Source of the DNA: Channa striata
Taxonomy: Eukaryota > Chordata > Actinopteri > Anabantiformes > Channidae
Assembly (NCBI GenBank): GCA_033026295.1
Contig: CM065183.1
Location: 13,060,657 to 13,124,656 of the forward strand
Length of the DNA stretch: 64,000 nt
Reading direction: 5' to 3'
The translations under genes were made by a program, and so were the position numbers. The notes under the pieces are model-generated. The model had not been told where the DNA came from. It did no database searches and was given only the letters and a program-made list of their open reading frames with translations. Positions 30,001 to 44,700 of the stretch are shown here, piece by piece; within the stretch, counting starts at the first letter, position 1, and every line of letters begins with the position of its first letter.

Positions 30001-33000
30001 ACACACGCAAACACAGACACAGTACAGCTGTGTGAATCTTAGTCCATCACATGGCATTTGTCCAATTGTCACTCTTTGCAGTGTGTTCTGGTGCCTCTCA
30101 TACCACATGTGCATGAAACACGATTAAAAGGATTAAAGCGGCGTTACACCAAAAGATTGTGGCATCAGAAATGACATCACTGTGATCTTCATCATTGAAA
30201 TATTTTTAAAATAACAATATGGCTCAGACAGTAAGACTCCACTTTGCCGTATTAGACTGTCACCTAATTGTTCTGAAATCCTAAAATACTGCTTTAAAGC
30301 TCATAATTCTCACACTCCCAATGTGATAATGGCAGAGCCTTTCAGTTCTCGGTGACACTGTGAGTTGTGTGTCTTCCTGACACTTTGATTTGTAAGCACA
30401 GTCAGATGAAAGTACCTCTAAGAGATTTATTTTAAATAGAACTTGATAAATACATGTCCCACACCAGCTCTCTTTAAAATGTCAACTTAATGCATCACCA
30501 CTCAAAAAAATATCAGCTTAATTAAGCCTATAACTCAATGCAGTCAGGTAAAGTAGTGTCACCAAGCCAAATGGGTGAAGTCACTTTCAAACATGATGAA
30601 TAAGGCAACAAATTCCTAATATGAATTAACTCAACCTTAGTCTTAGATGGGAGTTGAATAAGGAGTGTGTACAGACAAAATCCTGATACTCTGTGTGGAA
30701 AGAACTTTAACAAATCACTCCTCAGTTATATACGTTATAGCTCTCTCTCTCTAAAAACCTTGATAGAAGACAAAATACACAACCGATTTTAGTAATATTA
30801 CATCTTAAAGGACAGGTCTTTTGTCAGTCTCACAGTCTCAGGGCCAAGGCCAAGATTGGCAGCCATCTAAAGGTGTGTGACACATCAGACAAGTAGAGAG
30901 AGAAAGAGAGAGTGTGTGTGTTTGTGTGTTTTAGCAGATATTAAGGTTAATGAGAGAGCTGTCACCAGCCCTGACTGTAGCCCACTGAGTGAATGTGATC
31001 CACAGACGCATACAGACACTATCACCAAGCCATCTGTCTTCCAGCTCATACTCCATCTTTCTGAAGCCTCACTCTGTCTTTGCATCCACTTTCCATCTTC
31101 ACACACTCACTCCATCACCCCAGGGCCACTTATACCAGGTACACACACAAAATCAAAATCCTTGGATTTATGATGGATACAGCCTATCTAGCTCATTGTA
31201 TAAGACCCTGTGTGGTGTGTGTGTGTGTGTGTGTGAGAGAGACTGTACGGCATACTTGGTGAGGACCGGTGTATTTTTTTTTAACCAATAGAGTGAGGGC
31301 ATTTTTGTAACGTTAGGACATTTTGGCCGATCCTCAAAATTTTTTCAAGACTGTGTTTTAGGGTCAGGGTTAGAATTAGGTTTTGGTTGGCGTTAGGCAT
31401 TCATTTGTGGTGGTTAGGGATCGTATAATGACAAGGAGTGTCTTCACAAGTATACAAAGACAAACATATGTGTGTGTGTACTTCATTTGTGGTGTTTATG
31501 CTATGCTCAAAATATGATATTCATGCTGTTGTACCTCTAATTGTACTTTTAATTTGTCTCCTCCTCCCACCACTGCCCTACGCCTTCAGCTGAGACATCT
31601 GGGTAATGACGAAGTCCACATTGTCTGGTCGGAGCATTCCAGAGACTACCGTCGAGGAATCATCCCCACTGAGTTTGGAGATGTTTTAATCATCATCTAC
31701 CCAATGAAAAATCACATGTACTCTATACATATTCTCAAAAAACCAGAGGTAATAATAGTGTTCAGTGTTTTGATCATTTGGTATAACTAACATAAAATGT
31801 CACTGAAAGTGCAAAGACTTTTGAGCTCAACTAGGTTACAATGTAGGGCTGGGCAATATATTAATTTGAATAATTCATATTCAGTTATGAAAGGTTGTCA
31901 TGTTACCTCAGAAATGGTAAAAAACTAACAGCTGTCTACAGTAAAATGTTAAAAAGCATTATGTAATATTTTGTTACAGGGATTATATTAGCACTATAAC
32001 AAACGAACTTTGAATTTGTGGATTATTTTAAGTGTTTAAAAATCTGAGCATTTGCTGGGCAAGAATTGTACATTCACAGTTCACATTTACAGTTTAGGCA
32101 AAGCTTTTAAGTAAAATTAAAGTTGAGATTTGTTTTTCTTTTGCAAAGCCAGAAGATAATTATTTTTTTTAATACAAACCCTAAAAAAAGCAGCATATCC
32201 TGGAGGTTGTTACCACAGAATGGGTAAAGGTTCTGATTGCTTAATTAGCTAATTGTTCCAACTTAAGATATGAATGGTAGAGCAATTGTTGTATATTATA
32301 TGCATGCATAAGTCCAAATACACAGTGATTTGGTGCATAATTTTATGTTTCCTACCAGACAACAAAGATATGCATCCAGACTGACTAACAATCCTAGAGA
32401 GAGTCTTGCTCCAAGTCTTTCTGCTCTGGTTAATGTATCAGTCTAAAACACACAGACATTAATACCACAGCACTAATAGCATAACTCTATTTCAAACAAG
32501 AACTAACACAATAAAATTCTGCTTTTTCTGTATGACATAGATACCACATCACTAATGACATAACCTTATTCTGTTTCATTCATTCTGCAAGCAAAAATAT
32601 TGAATTATCATGAATCTAAAAACAAGTTAGATAAGATATTCTCTGTATTGTCGTCCTGAAAGCACTGCACGCAGTCACAGAGTGCATGGTATGGAGACCT
32701 GGTCTACAGATAAATTTAATAAAAACCCTGACATTGTTTTCTTTGGTGGATTCCACAAGCAGAGTATTGAATTAAATCAGAAAGCCATAGTCTTAGTCAA
32801 ATAGTATATCAGTTAAAAGGAAACATGTCAGTCAAGTACTTGTCAGGCTTGAATCACTGAAACCCAGTTGCTCTCAGAGGTTCTGTTTTCATTAAAATAT
32901 CTCGATTTCTGTGTCCTTGAGATGCTTCAATGCAGTTTCCTTATTTATGTCTGTATGAATAAAAATTTTGAGAGTTTCTTCTGTTTCACTACTTGTCTTT

Positions 33001-36000
33001 GCGTTTGTAGGTGCCATTCTTTGGTCCGCTATTTGATGGTGCCATAGTGGATATGAAGATTTTGCCAACCATGGTCAGAGCCACTGCCATCAATGCCAGT
33101 CGAGCTCTCAAATCCCTCATCCCTCTCTACCAAAACTTGTATCCTTTGAAATCCTAACTCAGAAAATGCAAAATCAGATGTTCCAGCTGTCTGGAAGCAC
33201 TGGGTAATTGCATCTTTATTAACCGTTTGTAGGGTTTTGCTTACCTTACATTGTTAAAATATGCTTCTACATTTGTGTGGACTGTCGAAATCCTTGCTCA
33301 TGTATGTGTGAGAAAGAATGTTGGTTATCACTCAGCTCGAGTGTTAAGAATAGCAAATCAATGTCCAGTAGTGTTTGGCTTTCAGAATATAAGTACTACT
33401 GTGATAGACCTGTATTTATTTTGCACTAAAGTGCTATATATCAAGTGTGCGTGTTTGTTGTCCAGAGCCAGGGACATAAAGTTGGTGTAGACTGTGTTTG
33501 TGTGTGCGAACATGTCAGATGAGAGAGAGAGAGAGAGAGAGACAGGCACACAGGTGTATACAGTGTGTTCGCTTGATCTGATGCGATGGTAGTTTGGTTG
33601 GAACAAGCTCATCGCTCAATAGTTATTGATGACTCTCCCCTCAAACGCTGTTTCTAAATGAGGGGTTTTGCTCCTGGGTGCCAATTGTATGTGCGTGTAT
33701 GAACACGCGCGGCCACGCACACACACTTCATTCTTACAAATTCAGATGAATAATTATGCTCACACGCACCCATCGGAAGTACAATAATGCGAATACACCT
33801 GCAAGTCCACATACAGATTCACAAGGTGGTGTTGAAGTAAATGTACAGACATGCACAAAACACTGAGGTGACGTAACCCAACGATCATTGGAATTTCTTC
33901 TAAGCCTACAGCAATTTGTTGCTTTAATGAGCCTGGCCTCATTAAATGTTGCTCCATTTGTTATTTTATTTTCCTGCATTTCATCCCCTCTTTCCTGCCT
34001 AAGCTCAAGTTTGTTGTCATTGTGATAAAACAAGTTTTACAAAACTATAAGGCATCTCTAGTCAATGTTAGAGTGGCATCCGTAACAGTTAGCCACATAA
34101 TTAAAACGTCTTAGACCATGGCTGGATTACAGTAACAGTATTAATAATTTGTGACTATGAATACTTTTTGATTGAAATTCACTAAGCTCATTTAAAAGAC
34201 AAAAGAAACAGACCACATGACGAATAGGATGCACGTGACAACCACAAACATGATAGTTGAAATTTTATTTCTTTAAAAAAAGACACACAAGTACAATAGA
34301 TAAACAGAAATTACCAAAAACATTTTGAAAAATCATCTGCTTGATCCCCATGAGAAAAACAAGCAAAGAGAGGCATCATTTTTTCAGGGGGCTTTTATCT
34401 GTGTGTGCCTGTTGTCCCATAATCTGTGTACGGCTTAGAGAAACTCTTCAGGGACATTGGGGGGACATAAGTATGAACTTATTAGCCATCAATTTGTAAT
34501 GCGGACCAAAGTGAGCTCTTACTGCAACATCATGCCGCTCGTTTTCCTCTAACTCTTTCTCTGACTTTACCTAGTTGCTCTTCCCTTTTTCATTTTTCTC
34601 CCTCCCCTGGCAAAACTTTTTCTCCACCATTGTCTGGCTTCCTCCACTTTCTACTCTTTCTTCTGCTTCTTCCTTACCCTTTCCTTCTTCCTCCTCCAAA
34701 AAGATAATTTGAGTGTTGGAGGTGACACTAGCCAAGAAGGTGGAAGGAGCGTGGGGAGAGCCACGTCACCCAGCGAGACAGAGAGATTGTTAGGCCCAGT
34801 GTGGGGCCGTAGCTCATATCTAACACACACCCCACCCCTCACCCCAACCCTATTATGTCTGAGTGTGCACCTTCTCACACATATTCACGTCTCAGTTTGT
34901 GTGTGCTTATTTTGTGACTCCTGCAACATTGTCTGAGTGTGCAGACATGCTGCCGCCTCTACACGTGTTTGTGTGTTTTTCTACGTGTGTGTGTGTGTGT
35001 GTGTATGTGTGTGTGTGTCTGGTTGTGTGTACATCCATGATACCTACTGTATGTACGTGCGTGTTAGCATGTACACATGCCCGATGACACACGTGTCGCA
35101 CACGCTCCTTTGAAGGTGTTTGTGTGTGTCTGCGAGTGTCCTGGTGTGTATTGATTGGTGGTTTCAGCAGGTCGATGTCTCTGACAGGCTGAATTACAGT
35201 AATCAGTCATTATTGACTCCCCATCTCTCTGCTACACACACCTCTCTCCTCTACTCGTCTGTCTCTCCAACTCTCCCTCCCTACTCTACCTCTGTCACTC
35301 GTTTTTTTCTCGTCTTTTCTTCCTCTTCTGTGTCTCTGCCGTAACAAGGCCCTGTCTGCTGCTGTTTTGTGTCCATCTGTGCCCCTTATCATTTCTGTAT
35401 CTCCAGCTCTAATTCTGTCCCTGTACTTTCTCTTCTGTCTCTATAACTCCCTTATCTTGGGGCATCCTCCTCCATCTCTGTCATGTGGTCTGTTTTTCCT
35501 CTTCTTTAGATTTCTTTACTTTTTTCTTCATTCAATTTTTTCCCACCTCTCCTCCTCATTGCCCTAAACGGAGAGAAACCACCATGACGTAATAGCAAAG
35601 CTCAGTTGTTTCAACTTGAATGTTCTTAAACTGAATGTTTGAACACAATACAAATTAAGCAAAATAGTTGGTTAATAAAGGTAAATTTAATATGGAAGAG
35701 TAGTTATTTCAGAGTGCATTGTTCACTTTATTAACTGTATTGCACTTAAACCTGACTTTGCCAAACTGATGAGCCAATGCCAAAGCTGCTGAATTTAAAT
35801 CCAGTGGTCAGGAAAGGTGCAGCGACATATACTACTTATAGATCAATAGAATCTGCATAGCTTTGACCTCTTTCTTGTGAAATGAGACATTCCTAGATAT
35901 ATCACATACAAGGGTTACATGTCCTTGTGTGCATCAGGCTGGAGACCGTGTCCTCTTTGTTTCTGAGTTCCGCATTTTGACATCAAGTATCCGCAAAGAG

Positions 36001-36081
36001 GGGCTGACCAAGAAGAACAGGGGGAGGAGAGAAATGGAAAGACGGTTGGCAGGGCTAAGTGTGTCAGTGTTTAACTGGCAT

Positions 36082-36140
<59 letters not shown>

Positions 36141-38214
36141 CCTGCCTCTATCACTCATTCTCTCTGTCTTCTGGCCCTCAAGGCAGTCCATCTGCCTTTT
36201 CTCTTTGTCTTTCCCCCCCTCTCTGATCTTTCATTCACCATGACTACAGCCATCCAAAAACACATGCACCCACACACATAGAGTGCCAGGCGGCTGGGGC
36301 AGCTGTGTGTGAGCACAGCTCTATCTCACATATCAGTTCATTGCAGCAAGGAAAGCACTCCAAGTCTCCCCAGCACACATGCATATAGCCGTAAACTGTA
36401 TTCACACATGAAATCCGACACACTGGGTTTTAAAACTTCTCTACCCTCTGATGACATGTGCACACAGCAGCAGATCTTTGCGCAACATAGAGTCAGATGG
36501 ATTCCTCCTGTAGACCGCCACGGTGGAATCAATCCCTCTGAACTCATAGATTTAGAGCAGATGAAAGTAAGGAGCAAACTGCTGAGTGATATATTGGTGT
36601 CACCACTCCTTAAGCGCCAGCACAGCTCCTGAACTTAATAGTGCTTACAGGTCATATGAGGGAACGCAACACTTTCAATAAATGGTAAAACTCATGATAT
36701 TTTTTGTTATTCTGATTGTTAACAAATTATACACATTTTATTTGTCTGTGCTTTGGAGCCATGTCCAAAGCAGTCAGCCATTACAGTTCCACAAGCACAA
36801 TGCTGCTTCTATTAATTCAGATTTAATACCAAATGTTATTCATCTCAGCGTTACTTTTGTTTTAGTCATTCTTGCCCATTTTATAATTAATAATTTAGTC
36901 TTTTTTTCCTCAATCTATGCAAACACAACTTCTACCATATATGCACACATTTAACAACATTTTTAGGTCTTGTCCAAATCAGTTTGTACCCAGTTAAATC
37001 AACTATGGAGGAATAACAGGTTGTTAGGCTGTAGGTAAAAAAAAATATTTTGACGATGTTTTGGCAAAGCTTGCCCTTCTAATCCATCAGAGAAGACATG
37101 GGGTTCCTATAAAATTACACACCTATGAGATGCCGTACACTTTGACCCAGCATCAGTATTTGACACGCTCTTCTGGTTTATTTTAGCGCCTTTCAGACAT
37201 TCACTGGAATCCTGATATTCTCTTGGCTTTGCCGTGAGAAAAGTGTATGTAAGAATGCAGATTTCCAAATGAGATGTTGCGACATTATCCAAGATTCCCA
37301 TCATGTTGTGCCTCCTGTGTGTGATGACCCCACACTGAATTCAAGTAGAGTTCCTCCCATGAGGCCAGTTTTGAACTCAGACAATCTCCTGCTTTGTGTT
37401 ACATGTGTATAACGCTACCTTTTTACAATGCCCAGTGTTGATTTTGCCTGACATTATCCAGAGTTCATGTGTGAAACAGGCTTTTAACTCTCGTGCCACA
37501 ACTTGATTCCCCAAATATGCATATTGTAGCTTTAAAAAGTGTAATGTGTAACTTAAAAAAATGGAGATCTGGCCCAGTTGAAGTACTCTTTGATTGTATT
37601 GCTGAATGGCCAGGGTTCAACTAGCTACATCTGTTAAAACAGCTCTGCCATCTCATAAGTGTGTGTGTGCATGAGTGTGTGTGCGCGCTCATATGTGAAA
37701 CAGAGTTAAATAGACATTAGTAGGTTATAGGCCTTGGTGTGTGTGTTTGTGTATATGAGGTTTTACATGTTGTACAAGTGTGTGTGAAAGAGCAAATTGT
37801 GCAGACTCCATCTGCTCCTAGGCGATTGTGATGGTGGAAAACAATGTTGGAAAGATAAAAAGGTACTACACAATCTGCCAGCTTGGGTGTTTATGTGTTT
37901 GTGTGCATGAATGTTCAAATGTATATAACCTATCCATTTGCACTTGTGCGTTTTGTTGCATGTGTATATGTGTATAAATGTTTCTGTCAGGATTAGAGCT
38001 ATTGTTTGTGTGTGTGGGGCATCCCCTCTAGTAGTTGATTGGCAGAGATAGCTGCACTGAGGCTGGGGTCAGCATATGGCTCAGTGTGATAGCGATGCTG
38101 TGTTTGTGTGTGTGTTTCCTGTGCATGTGTGTCACTGCCTTTCCATCTCTTTCACACTCTGTTCCCAGTGAATTGACAGCAGCTCTGGGCATGTAGCGCT
38201 ATTATCCCCCATAT

Positions 38215-38284
<70 letters not shown>

Positions 38285-41200
38285 ACATGCACATACACCA
38301 GAAGCAGCCAAACGCCTAGCGGCCTGCCTGGCTTCCTCTTGCCAGCGCCGACAATAGAGCCTATTGTCCCAATAAGGCTACAATCTGCTGTGTGTGTAAC
38401 AAAGAGTGTGTGTTTTTCACCATGGTAGAAAGGTGAGGGCAAAACCTTACAAATTGAAGACATTTTTTTTTATTGCTGATGCTGAAATGGGGTCATGTTA
38501 TCTTTAACCTCCCCTGAGGTTGACTGTACCTATCAGACATGGAAGGAGCATTTCCTTTGGAAAAAGAGGAAGCAGCATTGCTGCCTCTCATTACACTGTA
38601 TCTTGCTGCATTTGATGAAATTGTGTATATTTAAATTTGTAGGATTTTAATAGCTGCTGATGCAGGTGCAATATGTTCTTTTTGAAAAATATTTTCAGTT
38701 TTCAGTAAATTAGCATGACCTGTACAAGGTACACCCCGCTTCTCATCTAATGACAGCTGGGATAAGCTCCAACACACCACACCACACCACACAACAAGGC
38801 AAGTGGTTGAACCTAATGGATGAATAGAAATTAGCAACAATGATGGAAAAAATTTCAGTGCACTGTACGCAAAATAAAACAAAGATTTTACCCTCATTTC
38901 TGCTCTGTGAGAGACTGTTGCAGAAAATCAGTGATACCCATTTAATGAGTTTTTATGCTTAAACATACAAGTTGGATTAGGTTACGGGTCTGTGTATTAG
39001 TGAGGGTTAAGAGTAAAGAAATGAATGAGCCTGTGCAACGAGTGGGGGAGGTGATTGTGTTTAATTGTTTCCCATTGGGTAGATAGAGGAAATGAAAAGA
39101 AAAGGGTGAAGAGGAGGGGTTGTGTCTAATCTCCTATACTTTGTCCTTGGGGAAGTGTGTGGGTGCATTAGTGTGCATGGGTGGGTGAGATTTTAATCTG
39201 TTTCACAAGCACATGTAGAATTAGCACTGTGATCTTGGTCCTGATGCATAATGAGGTTGTGCATATAGTACAATTAAAAGTCATGGCAAAATGTACAAAA
39301 TACAGACTATCTGTGAGGTAAATAATAAGACAGTCCCTGCACTGTGGTTGTTATGGTATATTTGCAATTTCACAAGGAATGATGAGAGCCTAGATGATCT
39401 TTTCTTCAAAAACAAATAATATTTTTAGACAGATAAAAACAAAAGCAAAAACCAGTCACTAATATTTCTGATCAGCTTTGCATTAAAATTAACATATAGT
39501 TGAAGTATGAAGTTTACAATACACCTTCTTAAAACATTAAATCTAAAAAAACATTCCAGTCTAGAAAGATTTGAAATTAGATGTCAGGGCTTTAGAAGAT
39601 TGAGATTATGATCAACATTTGTTATGGACAAAGAATAAGGAGGCTTATGCGACATTTATGCCACATTGGCAAAATAGGAAGAATAGAAATAGTTCCCGTA
39701 GAAACATCTCTGTAACATGAGGATCCAAGATTTGATTCCCCTGTTATGTTGCTATATGTATTTCTGGTTCAGTGTATTCTGCCATCTAGGAGATATTTTA
39801 ATGGTCAGAAATTCCCAAGATCTCAGATTTAGATTGTCATGAACATGTTTTCCCACTCAGTTGTTGATAATAACAGTTCAAATGACAGGATAAAAGCACA
39901 GCAATTTAACCAGAAGAAACCATCCAACAACTGTGAAGCATGAATGTGGGCAGCATTATGTTGCAGTGTTGTGCTGCAAGAGGGACTAGTGCGTTTCATA
40001 AAATTGAACTGAAGAATGACAATTATGTGGATGTTTCGAAAGTCACCAGCCAGGAAGCTAAACCGTGTACACGAGGGCATCTTGACCTGGACAGTGATCT
40101 AAAGCATATCTTTCAACACGACTTGGGGCCAACAATGTAAAAGTTAAGGAATGGCTATTACAAAGCCCAGACCTTAATCCAATAGAAAATCTGTGGGTGA
40201 ACTAATAAAAGCAGGTTTGTTCAAGGAGGCCACACAAATCCCAATTGTATCTGGTTGCAAAACAAGATTCCTAACTACCAACATTTACATCAAGTAGTAG
40301 ATATTACCCAGAAGTTCTTAATTTTTCCCCAGAGCTATTGTCTAAAATCTCAATCATTTTGCACAACTTAAAGGCAGTGCCACCAGATAGTAACAAGGGG
40401 AACTTAAACCCTCTGAGAATGTGACTAAAATAAAGCTGAATTGAAAAATAATACATCTTTATTACTCTAAAATATCGCATCAGAAAAATTAGTTAAAAGA
40501 AATTAGTTAGACAAAGTGAACGCAAAGATATATATATAGATAGGTATATAATACATATAAGATATGTATTGGTAAAAAACTGGGTTTGAATGCATTTAGA
40601 CAACGTCTCTAGACATATACTAACACTGCCGCAGCAAATGCACTCGAGAAAAACAGGCAAATCATTGGTTAGTGAGCTGTATTGCTTTAGATATTACGCA
40701 TGTTCTCTTTTTCCTCTAATTTTTAAAATATATGATTCACATAATTACGTGTGTCTGTGTGTGTGTCTTTAAGTGTCTGCAAGTGTGTGTGTTTGTGTGC
40801 ACGCGTACGTGCCTCGTCGCAGAGAGCTGTGCAGACACATGAGTTGTAGCCATCAGTGGCTTGATCACACCTTGTTGGAGCAGACCCCCCTCTGACTGGT
40901 AAACAAGCTAATCTGCAGTATGTGTGTGTATATCTGTGCCTGTGTGTGTAAATGTGTGAATGCATTTTACGGCAGAGTGTGTGTTATGTATTTTTATGTG
41001 ACAAGGTGTTTAAGATTCAGGGTAGGATGTGGCAGATAACCAAGCCCACAATGAAGTGGAGCACAGCAAACTGTGTGTCATGAGTTCTAACAACATCCTA
41101 AATGTGGCCTTAAAGAGACAAGAAGAAGAGAGTGGTTTTCACAGACTGAGAGTAGAGATGAAAATGAATGATTTTTCAATGTTAAAACACATTAACAAAC

Positions 41201-41709
41201 AGCTGATAAGTACAGAGTGGGTCAGTGATTCCAGCAGGTGGGATATAACAGGTAACACGTGTACAAAACAGCGGGGAAATCAGAACCAGGTTTCTCCTGT
41301 GATCTCCCACATCCATATGATAGGGTTGTATTGTAAATGTGTGTGGATGATGGATATTGTACAGAGCCTGCAGATAAGAACAGGATCCGTCTCCCTAATC
41401 ACAGAATTATTATTATGGCTTCAGTGGTCATCACCAACAGTGTGTGTGTCTGTGTGCGGCCGTGTGCACGCACACCTCAGTGTCTGAGTCCATGTTAAAT
41501 AAAGCTTGTAATTGCGCTGGCAGCTTTAGGGCTCCCCAGTGGTGACAGTGAGCGTCGTGTGTGTGTGTGTGTGTGTGTACACTCTCACACACATGTCAAA
41601 GGGTGAAATAGTGGGGTGACAAGGGCCCAATTAATGTATCACGTCTGGTTTTCTCCTCAGCCTCTGTTTCTACATTGGGTTAAAGAGCAGATGAATAGGG
41701 GGTAAATAC

Positions 41710-41764
<55 letters not shown>

Positions 41765-44700
41765 AGACAATAACTAGTGCATTAGACCAACCTATCTCTG
41801 TTTTCATCTTTGGCGTATGTGGACACACACACACTTGTAATGAAATCACAAACCCTCCATATCATTGCTATCACAGAAAGATATAAACCCATTAGCTTGT
41901 TCCTTTGGGCGTGGACACACACACATACACACACACAGCTTTATCATTACACGCTGTAAAGCTTTTCCAATTGTATTATCCCTCTGATGTCCTTCTCTCT
42001 GTTGTCTGTTCCAGTGCCCGGGGTGGGGAGGACAGATAGGGTGGTTGAAGGTTTGTGTGTGTTTGTGTGTGTGTGAGAGGGAGAGAGCGAGCGAGAGAGA
42101 TGCAAAGTGAAATACAGTGTGTGTTTCTGAAAAGGTATCATATAGACAAGCTTTACAAAATAAACGTTTTACCTTTAAAACTGTGTGTTTGACATAGAAT
42201 TTTTATAGATGTTTATATTTTTATCTTGGTCGGAATGTAAAGAAGGGAACACCATGCTACTCTATGCTAATAGAGGTGATTTTCACCAGTGTGAATGCTG
42301 GCATGATTCATTTTTTTATGATTCATAAAAACTTTGCATTGCGCACGCAAAACTGTTGCATACTGTCCAACATGCATGTGTTTTTAATTTTAAAAAAGTG
42401 TATGTTTGATCTAAAAGTAACATGGACAGAAAAAAGTCTGTTTAAATTGGTTGAGGTATTATCACCAGTTACTAGGGACGAAGCCACAGGAGCTGACGGA
42501 ACAGTAAGTGGGTCTCACTTTGTTCAGTCTGTCTCTACCTGCGGGGAAGCTAACACTAGTCAGCTGTCTGCAGATATCAGGCTGAAGTCGTGTCAGGAAA
42601 TGCAAACAGCAGGAGATGAATTGATCTGCAGACTTTTCTGCTCCATCTCGGCTGTGACTGATTAATAAAGTGGATGTGGCTTCTCTATTTAGTGAAGCCT
42701 GTATTTATTACTGTACATGCTTAATGATGACTGCGATTTTATTATTAATAATAGTAAGACATCACATGAACCCCTAAAGAATATAACCCTTCAGTCAGAT
42801 TGTGAATGTTATTTTGATGTTTTTTTTATCGAAAAAAGGTTAATAGTGAGAATCTGCCTCAAGCTTGAAAATAAGACTTTATCAATCACATAAATTCTCC
42901 CATTCATAGATGATCTATTTTAGGAGAATTTATGAGTAACTGAAATGCAGATCTCTGTTTTTCATTGATCTGTTGAAATAAATAGCTTTAAAATCAAGGT
43001 ACCTCATCACGTTTGCACAAAAGCAAATCCAATAAAATAGTCATCCATACTAATGTGAAACATTGCCTACAATTGCATATTAGTACAACTAGGATATATG
43101 GAAATAATTAAAACTTCACATTAAACAGTACAGCGCCATCTCTGATACAACAGATCTTATCGTATTTTCTAGTCTTTTTTCATGTAGTGTTAGTTCTGTT
43201 GTGTTGTTGCACTGCATCACTAGGACCTGATTTGCTGGTACATGCGCTGTGATGGCTTCACCTTGTAAACTTCTTTGATTTCTGCAGTAGATCTGTTTCT
43301 CTTATGTTTAGCCTTGTTGGCTCTTGCTGCTTATTTTTACTGCCCAGTTCTTCCATTTTTCCAACTGGTATTTAAAATGTCAAACGCATCACTTTCTGCC
43401 TACTAACACATTTTCTTACCAAAATAACTAATAATGCAGTACAGAAAACTTACCAGGATAGTCTGTATTTTTATTGAGCAATATTATTTATTTATCAGAT
43501 AATTTGCCAGTCTGAGCATTTCCACATACTGTTGCTCGCTCACCAGTATATACAATTTAAAAGGAACTTTATCATGTCATCAGCAATTTATTCAAACGTT
43601 TCATAAAAATAATGTTCAGTAGACGTGGATACTGTAAACATAAAAACTTCAAATGAGCTGTCGACACATTTTTGTAACTTATGGTCTTCATGATATCAAT
43701 AACAATGAGAAAATCCTTGGGCTAAGGCTGTCGGGCGTTTAAGTTGGGGTGAGCTCTGCAAATATGTGCTTAATTTTCACATGCATTGCTATATAGGCAT
43801 TGTGTATTTGCACCATATCTCATTCAGCATTTGCCATATTTATTTATTTTTCTTCAGTCACAGTAATGTGCTTACCATTCAATAGTGAATAATTTTTACT
43901 TTGGATCACTGACCACAACTCCTCTATGGTTATTCTGTTTTTCTTAATGAGCCAGTGTTTTAGACTCATGTGACATTCAGAAAAAATGAGTAATACGATG
44001 AGTTGTTAACTCTTGAAAAGAAGAGGACAAGTCACCCCACTTCAGTCTAATTTTGAATTGATTATGCACTAACTAAACGTTAGTCAGCAGCCTATTAGCA
44101 CTGAAATGAGTCCAGAGCGATGACTCACTCATTTGCACCTAGTTTCATCTAGGAAAATAAACTTGAGCTTTTTCATTCTCAACCTATACAACACATACAT
44201 TTTAATATGTTAAGAATACTAATATATGCCCCTTTCAGACATGCACTGGAATTCCAACTGACTCTGTCATGAGGGGGTGTATGTGTAAACTGAAGTGAGG
44301 CTATTGAGATGGTTTATCCAACATTATCCAGCCTTTTTTGAGTGCACTAGTACAATGTCCATATTTTGTGCGTGCAGCATGCTGCTGTGTCCTGAACAGT
44401 CGGGAGAATTAAAAGTAAGCGAATGGGCTTGTTGATGACACTTCTATGACTCAACTGCATTGTAGTCGATTGATAAGGAATTTTCTATGATATGCACACC
44501 TCTGATGTGCTGTAAACAAAGCACGGTTTCCCACAGTTTGCTGTCATGTTGTGCCTCCTGCGTGTGCTGATTGTGCACTGAAATTGAATGAGTTTCACAC
44601 GTGAGGACACAATCTCGTGCTGCGTTTTACATGTGTGAAACACAACTCCGGACAATGTTCAATTCTGATTTCTCCTGATATTGTCCGGAGTTTATATGAG

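Noticed and set aside
35929..36243. Full 104-codon frame through the TC repeat as a gene
   Set aside because: The second half is translated microsatellite; only the first 40 codons merit attention and are listed as a finding.
36309..36632. 107-codon frame in the giant intron
   Set aside because: No recognisable family, no splice context fitting the gene, and interrupted by repeat-like text. Possibly a conserved noncoding block, but not supported as coding.
38215..38281. Repeat array resembling CRISPR
   Set aside because: It is a plain CA microsatellite without spacers, in vertebrate DNA.
42264..42665. 133-codon frame in the giant intron
   Set aside because: No family resemblance and no splice sites in a suitable phase; a chance frame in a non-repetitive block.
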